Below, piece after piece: positions 1 to 8,806 of a DNA stretch of 64,000 nucleotides (the stretch's first letter is position 1; every line of letters begins with the position of its first letter). The translations under genes and the position numbers were made by a program. This DNA comes from an uncultured Porphyromonadaceae bacterium. Lineage in GTDB: Bacteria > Bacteroidota > Bacteroidia > Bacteroidales > Muribaculaceae. Where the stretch lies: assembly GCA_902495245.1 (NCBI GenBank), contig CABUWI010000004.1:62001-126000 (forward strand). Direction: 5' to 3'. The notes under the pieces were generated by a model that ran no database searches, was not told the DNA's origin, and saw only the letters and a program-made list of their open reading frames with translations.

Positions 1-1748
1 CGACCCACGGCGTTCATTGTCAGACCGCAGAACAGGAAGGCCATCATCGCACCGATGAACATGCCCGAGAGCACGAGCGGGTTCATCAGGTTGACACCAT
101 AATAGTTCATGAAGTCTGAGAAAGATGCCACGTCGAGGGGCACCTCGATGGGATTTTCGGCCGTGCCGAGCTGAATGACGGTTTCGCCCAGACGGTGCAG
201 GCCGATGCGGATTTCCTCGATGTATGAAGCGAGAAGAGCCAGACCGGTCAAGGCGGCCGAACCGATAGCAAAGCCCTTGCCGGTGGCGGCGGTGGTGTTG
301 CCGAGCGAGTCGAGAGCGTCGGTGCGGCGGCGCACGTTCTCACCCAGGCCGCTCATTTCGGCGTTGCCGCCGGCATTGTCGGCGATAGGACCGTAAGCGT
401 CGGTTGCCAGCGTGATGCCGAGGGTAGAAAGCATGCCGACGGCGGCGATGCCGATGCCATAGAGGCCCCACGAGATGTTGGCCATGTCGAAGCCGCTGGC
501 AAGCCAGTAGCTGAGAATGATGCCGGCCACAACGGCAATGACCGGAATGGCGGTAGAAATCATGCCGAGACCCACACCCGAAATGATTACGGTTGCAGGA
601 CCGGTCTGGCCGCTCTCGGCCAGATGTTTAGTCGGCTTGTATGACTGCGAGGTGTAATATTCAGTTGCGCGGCCGATGACGATGCCGACAACCAGACCGA
701 CAACGACGGCCAGCGAGAGGTTAACCCAGTTGGGAATCTGAAGCGCCCACATAATCAAGAACGTGGCGCCGACAATGAGCAGCGAGCTGACGTTGGTGCC
801 GACGCTCAGCGAGCCGAGCAGGTCTTTGATGCCGGCGTTCTCTTTGGTGCGCACGGTGAAGATGCCGATAATCGAAAGGAGTATGCCGACGGCGGCAATC
901 AGCATCGGAGCCATCACCGACTTGACCTGCAGGTCGACATCGCCCATGCCGGCTGCGGCAGCCGCTCCGAGGGCGGCAGTGGCCAGAATCGAGCCGCAAT
1001 AGCTCTCATAGAGGTCGGCGCCCATGCCGGCAACGTCGCCAACGTTGTCGCCTACATTGTCGGCGATGGTGGCGGGGTTGCGGGGGTCGTCTTCAGGAAT
1101 GCCTGCCTCGACCTTGCCCACGAGGTCGGCGCCGACGTCGGCGGCCTTGGTGTAGATGCCGCCGCCCACACGCGCGAAGAGCGCCTGGGTCGACGCACCC
1201 ATGCCGAAGGTAAGCATCGTCGTGGTAATCATTGTCAGCTTATAGGTGGCGGCAGCGCCTTCGGGCGTCTCGATGAGCCAGTCGAGCAGCAAGTACCAGA
1301 ACGAAATGTCAAGCAGACCGAGACCGACAACCACGAGACCCATCACGGCACCCGAGCGGAAAGCCACACGCAGGCCGGCGTTGAGCGAGTTGCGGGCGGC
1401 GTTGGCAGTGCGGGCCGAGGCATAGGTAGCCGTCTTCATGCCGAGGAAGCCGCTGAGGCCGCTGAAGAAACCGCCGGTCAGAAACGCTACGGGCACCCAC
1501 GGGTTCTGCAGACCGAAACCGTAGGCCATGATTGCAAAGATAATTACGAGGCAGATAAAGACGATGGTAACAATCTTATACTGCTGTTTGAGATAAGACA
1601 TTGCGCCCTGACGCACATGCGAAGCGATTTTTGCCATGAGCGGCGTCCCTTCGCTCTCTTTTTTCATTTGCCGGTAAAAGAACCAGGCAAAAAGCAGTGC
1701 CAGCACTGAGGCAATCGGCACAAGCCAGAATAACGGATGGATTTCCAT
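1..1748 (-). CDS. hppA: Membrane-bound pyrophosphatase, K+-dependent type (3' end outside window)
   Basis: Integral membrane pump that couples pyrophosphate hydrolysis to Na+ and/or H+ export. The frame opens at the ATG ending at 1748 (MEIHPLFWLVP) and runs off the left edge, so the C-terminus is missing. Many hydrophobic helices are visible. The family signature DVGADLVGKVE, followed by EDDPRNPATIADNVGDNVG, binds Mg-pyrophosphate. Around 255-300 the protein reads GNTTAATGKG, with Ala where K+-independent enzymes carry Lys; by family rules this marks the K+-dependent class, whose members mostly pump Na+. A dual Na+/H+ pump is known from Bacteroides vulgatus, so that is possible here. It lies 57 bases after the helicase gene on the same strand; no clear -7 box is visible between them. 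Confidence 0.95.
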   Translation of the reverse strand, partial: MEIHPLFWLVPIASVLALLFAWFFYRQMKKESEGTPLMAKIASHVRQGAMSYLKQQYKIVTIVFICLVIIFAIMAYGFGLQNPWVPVAFLTGGFFSGLSGFLGMKTATYASARTANAARNSLNAGLRVAFRSGAVMGLVVVGLGLLDISFWYLLLDWLIETPEGAAATYKLTMITTTMLTFGMGASTQALFARVGGGIYTKAADVGADLVGKVEAGIPEDDPRNPATIADNVGDNVGDVAGMGADLYESYCGSILATAALGAAAAAGMGDVDLQVKSVMAPMLIAAVGILLSIIGIFTVRTKENAGIKDLLGSLSVGTNVSSLLIVGATFLIMWALQIPNWVNLSLAVVVGLVVGIVIGRATEYYTSQSYKPTKHLAESGQTGPATVIISGVGLGMISTAIPVIAVVAGIILSYWLASGFDMANISWGLYGIGIAAVGMLSTLGITLATDAYGPIADNAGGNAEMSGLGENVRRRTDALDSLGNTTAATGKGFAIGSAALTGLALLASYIEEIRIGLHRLGETVIQLGTAENPIEVPLDVASFSDFMNYYGVNLMNPLVLSGMFIGAMMAFLFCGLTMNAVG

Positions 1749-1805
1749 GTGTAATAAGAATTATTGGTTATTATTGTTAAAATGTTTATTCATAATTTGT
1801 TACGC

Positions 1806-4706
1806 TCATAAAACATTACCGGCATCGTCCGTTTCGGCCACTTTGGTCATTGCCCATATGTCGCGCCGCGGCTCAACGTCATATCGGTCAAGCGGCAGGC
1901 GGTCAAAGTCGGCCTCGGAGGCTGCCTCGGCGCCGAAGTTTTCGGTCGGTGCGCCGAACTGCCATCGGTTTTCACCGCCCGACGGCTTCATCGCCTCGAG
2001 CACCGGCACGAACAATGCCGCCGGAGTGTGCGGTGCGAAACCGCCGGCTTCCTTGGTCGTCGAGTCCTTGATGGTGATAATCAGTTCCTGCTTGGCCCGC
2101 GTAAAAGCTACATACAGGGCATTGATTTCATCGACCACCGTGTCCTCTATCGCCTCGTTCATCTCGTTTCTGAAATAAGTTGCGAGCAAGTTGCCGCTGC
2201 CCGCTTTCTGTTCAAGCGGGAAGAAACGCGGATACGGGCCTTCCCAATCGAGCGCGTCGAACAGGGTGGTCGTGTCAAACCACCTGTGGCCGCGAATGTC
2301 GGCCAGAGTGTTTGAAACATCGGGCAAGTGCACGGCGGCAAACTCCAGTCCCTTTGACTTGTGAATGGTCATCACCCTGATGGCCTCGATGCCGTCTGAC
2401 AGGCCCACGGCGGCTTTGTCGGCCAGACTGCCGTCCCAGAGTTTGATGAAGCCGTGGAGTGTGGGGGCCTTTATTGCGCAATAGTCATAGACAAGGTCTT
2501 GAAACGCGCTGATATATTGCGCGTCGCGCACGCGCAAGGAACTGTTAGGCAACGCGCGCACCAGCTCCTCGACCAGCTCGTAGAGCGACAGGCCGTTAGA
2601 CAGCTTTGCCAATTCGGCCTCAAGGTCGCGCTCTGACTCCGTGTCGAGCCGACGGCGGTTGAACTCGCTTATCATCTCTTCAAGAGGCGACTCGGTGCCT
2701 GAGGAGTTGAGCCGGTCAAGAATTTCCTGCAGGCGGTCAACGTCGGTCGGACTTGCCTGCGGCAGCCCGCGCCGGTCAAGGCGTTTGTCCGGATTGAGGT
2801 CAAGCATGTCGAGACGGTGCAGCTTGCCGACAATCCATTGCACGGCGGCCGACGACGCCACCATAAGCGCCTCGTCAGAGAGCACGCTCTCGCCTTCAAG
2901 CATGCCGCCCTCAAGAGTTTGGGCAAGCAGGTAGTCTACCACCTTGCGGGCCTGACCGTTGGTGCGCACAAGCACCACAATCTGCGAGGCGGGATAGCCG
3001 GCGTCGAGCTGACGCCTGATATTCTCTACCATTCGCCGATAGCCCTCGTCGGTCGTGTCCTTGACCAGCGCCACATCGACATAGCCGGGCAAATCGGCGC
3101 GGCTCGGCTTCTGGCATACGCCTTCGGGCACGTAGGCCTTGAGCTTGGCGGCAGAGACGCCTGCGGTCGAGTCTACGCGCGAAAAGATGTCATTGTTGAA
3201 TTCGACAACAACCCCCGAACTGCGCCAGTTGGTATCCATGGTTACGGAGCTGATTTCACTGCGATATGGCGCCAACAGACCCGAGTGCTCAAGATTCTGC
3301 AGCAACTCCGGGTCGGAGTTTCTGAAGCGGTAGATACACTGCTTGACGTCGCCGATGACAAGATTCTGGCGCGACGAGCCGAGACTTTCCAGCAACAGCG
3401 GCACGAGGTTTTTCCACTGCATCTGCGACGTGTCCTGAAACTCGTCAATCAGAAAGTGGCGCAGCCGCTGACCGATGCGCTCATAGATGAACGGCGTGTC
3501 GCTGCCGTCGATAATGCGGTGCAGCAGTTCGTTGGTGTCGCTCAGCATGATGGTGTTGGTCCTGACCTTGAGGTTACGCTCAACTTCGAGAATTTCGCGG
3601 AAAAGCCCCATGAAATTCATCTGCGAGAGCATGACGTTGATCGAGAGCCAGAGGCGGGACACTTCGAGCAGTTCGGCCGCTGCCGATTCAAAACCGAGCA
3701 GTGCCGCCGCATCGTTTCCTTTCTTATTGAGTATCGATGACGGCGAACTGTTGCCGAGCAGAATCGAAAAATTAGTCTTCGTGAACGAATCAAAATCAGC
3801 CTCGCGCCACTTCGCGAGCAGCTTGCCGCCGTTCGCGCTGATGTTGAGGCCGTCCATGCCGCAGATTGAGTCGACCAGGGCGGCTATGCGGGTCTGCAAT
3901 GCCGATTTTTTACGTTTGAGCGCTGCCGTGAGCGTCGTTATGGCCTGAGGCGACTTCAGAAAAGCTGAAATCTGTTCCTTGCGCGCCTGATATTCCTCGC
4001 CCGAGAGGTTATAGATAAACTGAATCAGTTCTCCGCGAATTGAATTGTCGGCGCTGAACAGCTGATATTGTTTCTTGTCTTGCGCGGCATCGACAATGAG
4101 GTTCTTTACCCTTTCCTTCAGATAATTCACGCTCACACCGTCGGGCACCCTGACGCCGCCCAGACCGCAAGCCATGGCCAGCAGGTTGTCTATGGCCATG
4201 TCCGTAATCAGCTTGTTTTCAAGCATCAGGTCATAATTGCCGCTGAGGTCGGCCTCATAGGCAAACGAGCGCAACACGCGTTGAAAGAACGAGTCGATAG
4301 TGCTCACACTCATCTCGCCGAGATTGAACAGCATCGACACGAGCGCCTCCGAGGCCGCGCGGCTGATTTTGGCATCGAGTTCGGCCGTGGTCAACGACTG
4401 CTCGGCCGCCGATGCCAGCGCGCGAATGTCTTTGCGATATTTGCTTTTTGCCTGCGGGTCGGCCAGCAGACGCAATTCCTTGATTATGCGTTGCTTCATC
4501 TCCTGCGTGGCCTTGTTGGTGAAGGTAATTGCAAGAATCTCGCGATGGCGGTTCAGATTGGCCGCCGGCAGAAGATGATAGCGCCCGGCGGCATCAAATT
4601 CGCCAAGCAGGAGCGTAATGTATTTCAAGGCAAGCTGATAAGTCTTGCCCGACCCGGCTGATGCCTTGTAAATCAGAAGCGGCGAAGAGTCAGGGGCGCG
4701 TTCCAT
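1806..4706 (-). CDS. UvrD/RecB-like ATP-dependent helicase (exonuclease-type)
   Basis: Superfamily 1 helicase of 966 residues, probably acting in double-strand break repair. Walker A is ASAGSGKT near residues 15-22; the Walker B region FLIDEFQDTS is near 420; motif III GDVKQCIYRFRNSD follows; motif V TIHKSKGLEF and motif VI LYVAFTRAKQELII lie toward the C-terminus. This is the AddA/RecB-like order seen in Bacteroidetes. The protein ends soon after motif VI, and I see no RecB-family nuclease domain at its C-terminus. Neither neighbour looks like an AddB or PD-(D/E)XK partner. Its start codon directly follows the SUI1 stop, so the two are translationally linked. The helicase assignment is firm; the exact pathway is inferred. 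Confidence 0.9.
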   Translation of the reverse strand: MERAPDSSPLLIYKASAGSGKTYQLALKYITLLLGEFDAAGRYHLLPAANLNRHREILAITFTNKATQEMKQRIIKELRLLADPQAKSKYRKDIRALASAAEQSLTTAELDAKISRAASEALVSMLFNLGEMSVSTIDSFFQRVLRSFAYEADLSGNYDLMLENKLITDMAIDNLLAMACGLGGVRVPDGVSVNYLKERVKNLIVDAAQDKKQYQLFSADNSIRGELIQFIYNLSGEEYQARKEQISAFLKSPQAITTLTAALKRKKSALQTRIAALVDSICGMDGLNISANGGKLLAKWREADFDSFTKTNFSILLGNSSPSSILNKKGNDAAALLGFESAAAELLEVSRLWLSINVMLSQMNFMGLFREILEVERNLKVRTNTIMLSDTNELLHRIIDGSDTPFIYERIGQRLRHFLIDEFQDTSQMQWKNLVPLLLESLGSSRQNLVIGDVKQCIYRFRNSDPELLQNLEHSGLLAPYRSEISSVTMDTNWRSSGVVVEFNNDIFSRVDSTAGVSAAKLKAYVPEGVCQKPSRADLPGYVDVALVKDTTDEGYRRMVENIRRQLDAGYPASQIVVLVRTNGQARKVVDYLLAQTLEGGMLEGESVLSDEALMVASSAAVQWIVGKLHRLDMLDLNPDKRLDRRGLPQASPTDVDRLQEILDRLNSSGTESPLEEMISEFNRRRLDTESERDLEAELAKLSNGLSLYELVEELVRALPNSSLRVRDAQYISAFQDLVYDYCAIKAPTLHGFIKLWDGSLADKAAVGLSDGIEAIRVMTIHKSKGLEFAAVHLPDVSNTLADIRGHRWFDTTTLFDALDWEGPYPRFFPLEQKAGSGNLLATYFRNEMNEAIEDTVVDEINALYVAFTRAKQELIITIKDSTTKEAGGFAPHTPAALFVPVLEAMKPSGGENRWQFGAPTENFGAEAASEADFDRLPLDRYDVEPRRDIWAMTKVAETDDAGNVL

Positions 4707-4707
4707 C

Positions 4708-5034
4708 TCAGAATCTGTAACCGGCTTTTGTCAGGAACTCGCGCACTTGCTCGCGGCGGTCGCCCTGAATCAGGATTTCGCCTCCGCGGGCCGAACCGCC
4801 CGTGCCGAGTTTTGACTTCAACCGGGCGGCCAGTGCGGCAATCTCGTCGTGTGATTCCGTGAAGCCGCTGATAATCGTGGCGGTCTTGCCTCCGCGGCCT
4901 TTCTTTTCGATTGCAATTGTCAGTTTGCACTTAGCCGCGGCCTTGACGTCGGCCGCAGGCGCAGGTTCCTCGCCTTCGGGCAACGAGCCGCCGGCTTTGA
5001 GCGATTGCAGTATGTCTTGCCAGTTATTCTCCAT
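4708..5034 (-). CDS. yciH: SUI1/eIF1-like translation factor (YciH family)
   Basis: A 108-residue SUI1-domain protein related to eukaryotic eIF1, which controls start-codon choice; the bacterial role is poorly defined. The C-terminal half carries the SUI1 pattern: a basic KKGRGGKTATIISGF strand, a helix, then KLGTGGSARGGEILIQGD and the ending FLTKAGYRF. The first 40 residues are acidic and proline-rich, as is common in this family. Its 5' end overlaps the lipoprotein gene by 11 bases and its stop is next to the helicase start, placing it in the prs-to-helicase run. Confidence 0.9.
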   Translation of the reverse strand: MENNWQDILQSLKAGGSLPEGEEPAPAADVKAAAKCKLTIAIEKKGRGGKTATIISGFTESHDEIAALAARLKSKLGTGGSARGGEILIQGDRREQVREFLTKAGYRF

Positions 5035-5497
5035 TGGCTGTCGAATCAGAAGGTACGGAATTCTCGCTTTCGTCTACGGTTACACCGCTCTCGCGCACAT
5101 CAACCTGACGTCTGAGCTGACGCAGAAAATTGACGTATCTGAAATCATCGGCAGGCATGGCGTCGAAACAGCCCGTGGCCGTAACCGAGTCGCGGCGCAT
5201 GGCCACGCGATAGCACTGCATTGCCTGCGCCATATAGTCGTTCGAGTGCTCGCCGCTCTCGCTCAGACGGGCCAGGGTTACGGCAAGCATGCACAGACGG
5301 GGCACGGCAACCGTGTCGAGGCTGACGCCCGACGCAAAAAACGCGTCGGCGCGGCTGCGCGCGGCGTCGATATTGTCATTTTCAAGAGCTTCGGTAATTT
5401 CCGATGCGACTTTATCGGGATTAGGAGCAGGCTTGCATGCCCAGACGAGAGCCAGGCAGCAGACAATCAGCAGAATCAGATATTTCGGGTTTATCAT
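5024..5497 (-). CDS. Small predicted lipoprotein, function unknown
   Basis: The frame opens as far upstream as 5527, but the ATG at 5497 (MINPKYLILLIVCCLALVWAC) gives a clean lipoprotein signal with lipobox LVWAC and avoids overlap with the methyltransferase gene. A box TAAATTTGT (5502-5510, minus) sits 5 bases before this ATG, which also favours it and would make a nearly leaderless message. After the lipobox the protein has about 135 polar residues, a helical middle with repeated Ala/Arg, and an acidic Ser-rich tail. I recognise no family. It is probably exported and anchored in a membrane. Confidence 0.7.
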   Translation of the reverse strand: MINPKYLILLIVCCLALVWACKPAPNPDKVASEITEALENDNIDAARSRADAFFASGVSLDTVAVPRLCMLAVTLARLSESGEHSNDYMAQAMQCYRVAMRRDSVTATGCFDAMPADDFRYVNFLRQLRRQVDVRESGVTVDESENSVPSDSTANGE

Positions 5498-5501
5498 AGC
5501 C

Positions 5502-5510
5502 ACAAATTTA
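5502..5510 (-). promoter_or_regulatory. Possible -7 box (TAAATTTGT) for the lipoprotein gene
   Basis: Matches the Bacteroidetes TAnnTTTG(C/T) element. It lies inside the upstream end of the frame and 5 bases before ATG 5497. No separate -33 TTG was confirmed. Confidence 0.4.
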
Positions 5511-6650
5511 CGCATTTTTTTTGACATCGGGAGTCAAAAATGCGAGAATCTGCATGCCGTCGGCTAATGTTGTCGCCATCAGGCGCATCGTGGCCGACTC
5601 TTGTGCTCCGAGGCGGCGGCGCAATTCGTCGGCCCGCAGCGGAAAGTTGCGCGCGGCCACCGAGGCGGCCACTCCTTCGCGCTTGAGCTGTCGCAATGCC
5701 GATGAGCTGAACGGCACCACCCGCTCCACGCGATATATGTTGCCCGGAAACGTCTCCGGGTCGGGATTGCGATAGAGCATGGTCGAGGGCGCGAGGCGTT
5801 CGCCCGCAAGTTCACCCGCCGACAGGGCCTTGGCCACGGCCGCCCACGGCTCGCCGAGCGTGTCGCCGGCCTCAAGACCGGCGGCATACGTAACCGTAGC
5901 CCGCTCCGACACCGTCCATTGCCCCGAGTCGGTAACGGCCACTACCTCGGCAGGCGCGGTGTGGCCGAACACTACGTCGGCCAGCAGTTCTTTGCATTCG
6001 CCGGCGGTGCCGACGGCATAGACGGTTCTGACGCTGCCGAGCTCGCGCACAAGCTGTGTGATGTCAAGCATCGGCGAGACCTTGACGAGCAGGCGCGGCG
6101 CGATAGACCGAATCGGCTCAAGCAGCCCGATGACGTCGGGGTGGCACTGAGTCAGCGAAAAGAGCCGGCCGCCGGTTTCCGACCGCCGCGCGGGGTCGAT
6201 GAACGCTACATCGAACTGCTTCTTGCCGGCGTTGGCGGCGAGCCAGTCGCGACAGTCGCAACACCGGGCCTCGACATTATCCAGCCCCAGTGCGGCGGCA
6301 TTGGCCGTCAGCGCGGCTGCCACGTCGGGGTCTATGTCCATGCACTCGACTCCGGCCGCACGCCGGGCAAGGTGGAAAACATCTATGCCGAGGCCGGCCG
6401 TGAGGTCGACCACACGGCTGCCCGGGGCGATGAGCGATGCGTGGAAGGCGGCTACGGCGTCCGATGTGCACTGCTCGGCGCTGAGCCGCGTCGGAAAACG
6501 GAATCCCGGCGCAGACGACAATGTCGCCGCGAGCTTTCGGGAGGCCCGGCGGCGACATTCGTCCTGCAATATGCGGTCAAGCTCTTCGGGACGTCCGTGC
6601 GCACGCAGAATGCGCGCGCAGGCATCGTCCTTTCGCGAGCGCGATTTCAT
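5508..6650 (-). CDS. SAM-dependent methyltransferase with THUMP-like domain
   Basis: A 380-residue class I methyltransferase. The SAM-binding loop VVDLTAGLGIDVFHLAR lies near residues 100-117; acidic motif II MDIDPD follows; the catalytic-type motif FIDPARR lies near residue 170. The C-terminal third resembles the THUMP-like domain found in this Bacteroidetes family, suggesting an RNA substrate, but the target is unknown. Its ATG shares one base with the prs stop codon (TGATG), a strong sign of translational coupling. The 3' end lies just before the lipoprotein gene. Confidence 0.85.
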   Translation of the reverse strand: MKSRSRKDDACARILRAHGRPEELDRILQDECRRRASRKLAATLSSAPGFRFPTRLSAEQCTSDAVAAFHASLIAPGSRVVDLTAGLGIDVFHLARRAAGVECMDIDPDVAAALTANAAALGLDNVEARCCDCRDWLAANAGKKQFDVAFIDPARRSETGGRLFSLTQCHPDVIGLLEPIRSIAPRLLVKVSPMLDITQLVRELGSVRTVYAVGTAGECKELLADVVFGHTAPAEVVAVTDSGQWTVSERATVTYAAGLEAGDTLGEPWAAVAKALSAGELAGERLAPSTMLYRNPDPETFPGNIYRVERVVPFSSSALRQLKREGVAASVAARNFPLRADELRRRLGAQESATMRLMATTLADGMQILAFLTPDVKKNA

Positions 6651-7591
6651 CAGATGACGTACTGGCTCGAAATGGATTCGTTGTTATGAACCCTGCGAAT
6701 CGTGTCGGCAAACATATGGGCCACCGACAGGATTGTGGCCTTCTTGCAATCTTTTGTAAACGGAATCGAGTTGGTGAACATCATTTCCGTCAGGGCGCAG
6801 TTGTCAATGCGTTCGCTGGCCGGATCGCTCATGATTGCGTGGCTGCAGAGGGCGCGCACGCTCTTTGCGCCGTTCTCCTTCATGAGGTCGGCTGCCTTGG
6901 TGATGGTGCCGGCGGTGTCGACCATATCGTCGATGATGATGACGTTCTTGTCTTTGACATCGCCGATAACGGTCATCTTCTCGACGACGTTGGCCTTTGC
7001 ACGCTGCTTGTGGCAGAGAATCAGGGGCACGTCGAAATATTTTGCATATGAGTTGGCACGCTTTGCGCCGCCGACGTCGGGCGAGGCGATTACCAGATCT
7101 TTCAGTTTCATGCTCTCGATGTAGGGAACGAACACCGACGAGGCATAAAGATGGTCGACGGGTACGTCGAAAAAGCCCTGAATCTGGTCGGCATGCAGGT
7201 CCATGGTGATTACGCGCGTAACACCGGCGGCGCTGAGCAGGTCGGCCACGAGTTTGGCGGCAATCGACACGCGCGGCTTGTCCTTGCGGTCCTGACGGGC
7301 CCAGCCGAAGTAGGGAATCACGGCAACTACCGAACGGGCCGAGGCACGCTTGGCGGCATCAATCATCAGGAGCAGCTCCATCAGATTGTCGGTGTTGGGG
7401 AATGTTGACTGAACCAGATAAACTTCGCAGCCGCGAATTGACTCTTCGAAGCATACTTCAAATTCACCGTCGGCAAAATACTGAATGTTCATTTGGCCAA
7501 GTGGCAGCCCGAGATCTTTGCAGATTTCTTCGGCCATGTAGCGCGACTTTGTGCCTGAAAACACCTTGATAGGCGGGAGCTGGGCGTTCAT
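6650..7591 (-). CDS. prs: Ribose-phosphate pyrophosphokinase (PRPP synthase)
   Basis: Makes phosphoribosyl pyrophosphate from ribose 5-phosphate and ATP for nucleotide, histidine and NAD synthesis. At 313 residues it is full length. Visible motifs: KVFSGTKSRYMAEEI at the N-terminus, the ATP/metal segment YFGWARQDRKDKPR, the flexible TMDLHADQIQGFF segment, and the PRPP loop NVIIIDDMVDTAGT. The tRNA-Leu gene lies 53 bases upstream on the same strand. I see neither a terminator nor a TAnnTTTG box between them, so co-transcription is plausible. Confidence 0.97.
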   Translation of the reverse strand: MNAQLPPIKVFSGTKSRYMAEEICKDLGLPLGQMNIQYFADGEFEVCFEESIRGCEVYLVQSTFPNTDNLMELLLMIDAAKRASARSVVAVIPYFGWARQDRKDKPRVSIAAKLVADLLSAAGVTRVITMDLHADQIQGFFDVPVDHLYASSVFVPYIESMKLKDLVIASPDVGGAKRANSYAKYFDVPLILCHKQRAKANVVEKMTVIGDVKDKNVIIIDDMVDTAGTITKAADLMKENGAKSVRALCSHAIMSDPASERIDNCALTEMMFTNSIPFTKDCKKATILSVAHMFADTIRRVHNNESISSQYVI

Positions 7592-7644
7592 TGTGCTGAA
7601 TGATGAGATTGGTTGATGTTTTTAAGTTGAATCGTTCGTTTTTG

Positions 7645-7725
7645 TGCGCACGGGGGGACTCGAACCCCCACGGATTTCTCCACCGGATCCTAAGTCCGGC
7701 GCGGCTGCCATTACGCCACGTGCGC
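7645..7725 (-). tRNA. tRNA-Leu (anticodon UAG)
   Basis: The minus strand folds as a class II tRNA. A 7-bp acceptor stem GCGCACG/CGTGCGC closes it; the 5-bp anticodon stem encloses loop CTTAGGA with anticodon TAG; a long variable arm GGA-GAAA-TCC marks it as leucine type; the T arm has GGGGG/CCCCC around TTCGAGT. The discriminator base is A, as expected for leucine, and CCA is not encoded. A -7 box lies at 7748-7756. Confidence 0.95.
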
Positions 7726-7747
7726 CCGTGTTTCGGCTTTCGACGGT

Positions 7748-7756
7748 GCAAATTTA
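7748..7756 (-). promoter_or_regulatory. -7 box TAAATTTGC for tRNA-Leu
   Basis: Exact Bacteroidetes TAnnTTTGC match on the minus strand, 22 bases before the tRNA 5' end. It probably also serves prs. It is divergent from the sigma-factor promoter about 40 bases away. Confidence 0.65.
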
Positions 7757-7790
7757 CCTATTTCCGTTCACGTGTGCAAAATTTTTTTAT

Positions 7791-7799
7791 TAACTTTGA
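7791..7799 (+). promoter_or_regulatory. -7 box TAACTTTGA for the sigma-factor operon
   Basis: TAACTTTG ends at 7798, only 5 bases before the proposed GTG start at 7804. The expected transcription start would fall at or next to the GTG. Confidence 0.6.
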
Positions 7800-7803
7800 C
7801 CCC

Positions 7804-8352
7804 GTGAAACCGAATATTCTGTCATTGGAAGACCGGCTGCGCGACCCCGAAACGAGGCGCGAGGCGTTTGCTGAGCTTATAGAGAAGTTCAGCCGACCCT
7901 TGTATTGGCAGATAAGACGCATGGTCGGCAGCCACGAAGATACCGACGATTTGCTCCAGAACACGTTCATGAAAGCATGGACGGCCATGGACGACTTCAG
8001 AGGCGACGCGAAACTGTCGACGTGGCTCCATAAAATAGCTATCAACGAGGCGCTTACTCACCTTGACCGCGCCAAGCGCCGAATGACCGAAAGCCTTGAC
8101 AGCGACGAGTCTTCCACCGCCGCTTCGCTCGAGGCCGACGAGTGGATTGACGGCGACGAGGCGGCCGCCGCCCTGCGCAGGGCCATAGCGTCGCTGCCGC
8201 CTAAACAGCAGCTCGTTTTCAATATGAAATATTTCGACGAGATGAAATATGAGGATATTGCCGAGATAACCGGCACATCGGTCGGCGCCCTGAAAACGTC
8301 ATATCACCTCGCCGTTAAAAAAATTGAAAATTTTCTTGAGCTTAACCGTTAA
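7804..8352 (+). CDS. ECF-type RNA polymerase sigma factor
   Basis: A sigma-70 family factor of 182 residues if it starts at GTG 7804 (VKPNILSLEDRLRD). The longer frame back to 7600 is rejected because it runs antisense through the tRNA-Leu gene. Region 2 is visible as TDDLLQNTFMKAWTAMDDF followed by STWLHKIAINEALTH; region 4 as LPPKQQLVFNMKYFDEMKYE and a helix-turn-helix TGTSVGALKTSYHLAVKK. It heads a run of four plus-strand genes: putative anti-sigma, Spy-like protein, alpha-2-macroglobulin. By analogy with other ECF operons it probably activates its own operon in response to envelope stress; that is inference. Confidence 0.88.
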   Translation: MKPNILSLEDRLRDPETRREAFAELIEKFSRPLYWQIRRMVGSHEDTDDLLQNTFMKAWTAMDDFRGDAKLSTWLHKIAINEALTHLDRAKRRMTESLDSDESSTAASLEADEWIDGDEAAAALRRAIASLPPKQQLVFNMKYFDEMKYEDIAEITGTSVGALKTSYHLAVKKIENFLELNR

Positions 8353-8400
8353 ACCTTTCATAAGCCGCGACGTCTAAGAAGTAAAAGCCAAAATATACAT

Positions 8401-8802
8401 ATGAGCACCGCATACGAACATAATCCGGAAAACGGCTGGCCGAAATCGAACGGCATGACCGTGCCCGACGGGTATTTTGAAGACTTTACCCGCCGAATGA
8501 TGCAGCAGTTGCCTGACCGTGAGCGCGAAACGGAATCCGAACGCCCGCGACGCAAACTGTGGCTGACTCTCAGGCCTTACGTCTACATGGCGGCTATGTT
8601 TGCCGGCATATATCTGATGCTCAACATATTCACCCTAACCACGGGCCTGCGCGGCGACAAAAACGCCGCCGCATCGGAAGGCACGCTGCTGGCCGAGGTG
8701 GTCAACACCGGCACGTCGTCATATGTCGACGAATACATCTCCATGAGCGACTACGACCTTTATAACGACCTCTACGAGGCAGGCTATGAAATTCCGGAAT
8801 GA
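8401..8802 (+). CDS. Single-span membrane protein, probable anti-sigma factor
   Basis: A 133-residue protein with a charged N-terminus containing VPDGYFEDFTRRMMQQLP, a segment type I associate with proteins encoded after Bacteroidetes ECF sigma genes. One transmembrane helix follows (about residues 58-80) and then an exported acidic tail rich in Asp, Tyr and Glu. Gene order and topology (cytoplasmic head, one span, periplasmic tail) fit an anti-sigma factor. No zinc-binding ZAS motif (HxxxCxxC) is present. It overlaps the frame of the next gene, whose true start is at 8807. Confidence 0.65.
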   Translation: MSTAYEHNPENGWPKSNGMTVPDGYFEDFTRRMMQQLPDRERETESERPRRKLWLTLRPYVYMAAMFAGIYLMLNIFTLTTGLRGDKNAAASEGTLLAEVVNTGTSSYVDEYISMSDYDLYNDLYEAGYEIPE

Positions 8803-8806
8803 CAAT

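Noticed and set aside
7600..7803. Upstream extension of the sigma-factor frame
   Set aside because: It reads antisense through tRNA-Leu and across both divergent promoters; the domain match begins only after GTG 7804.
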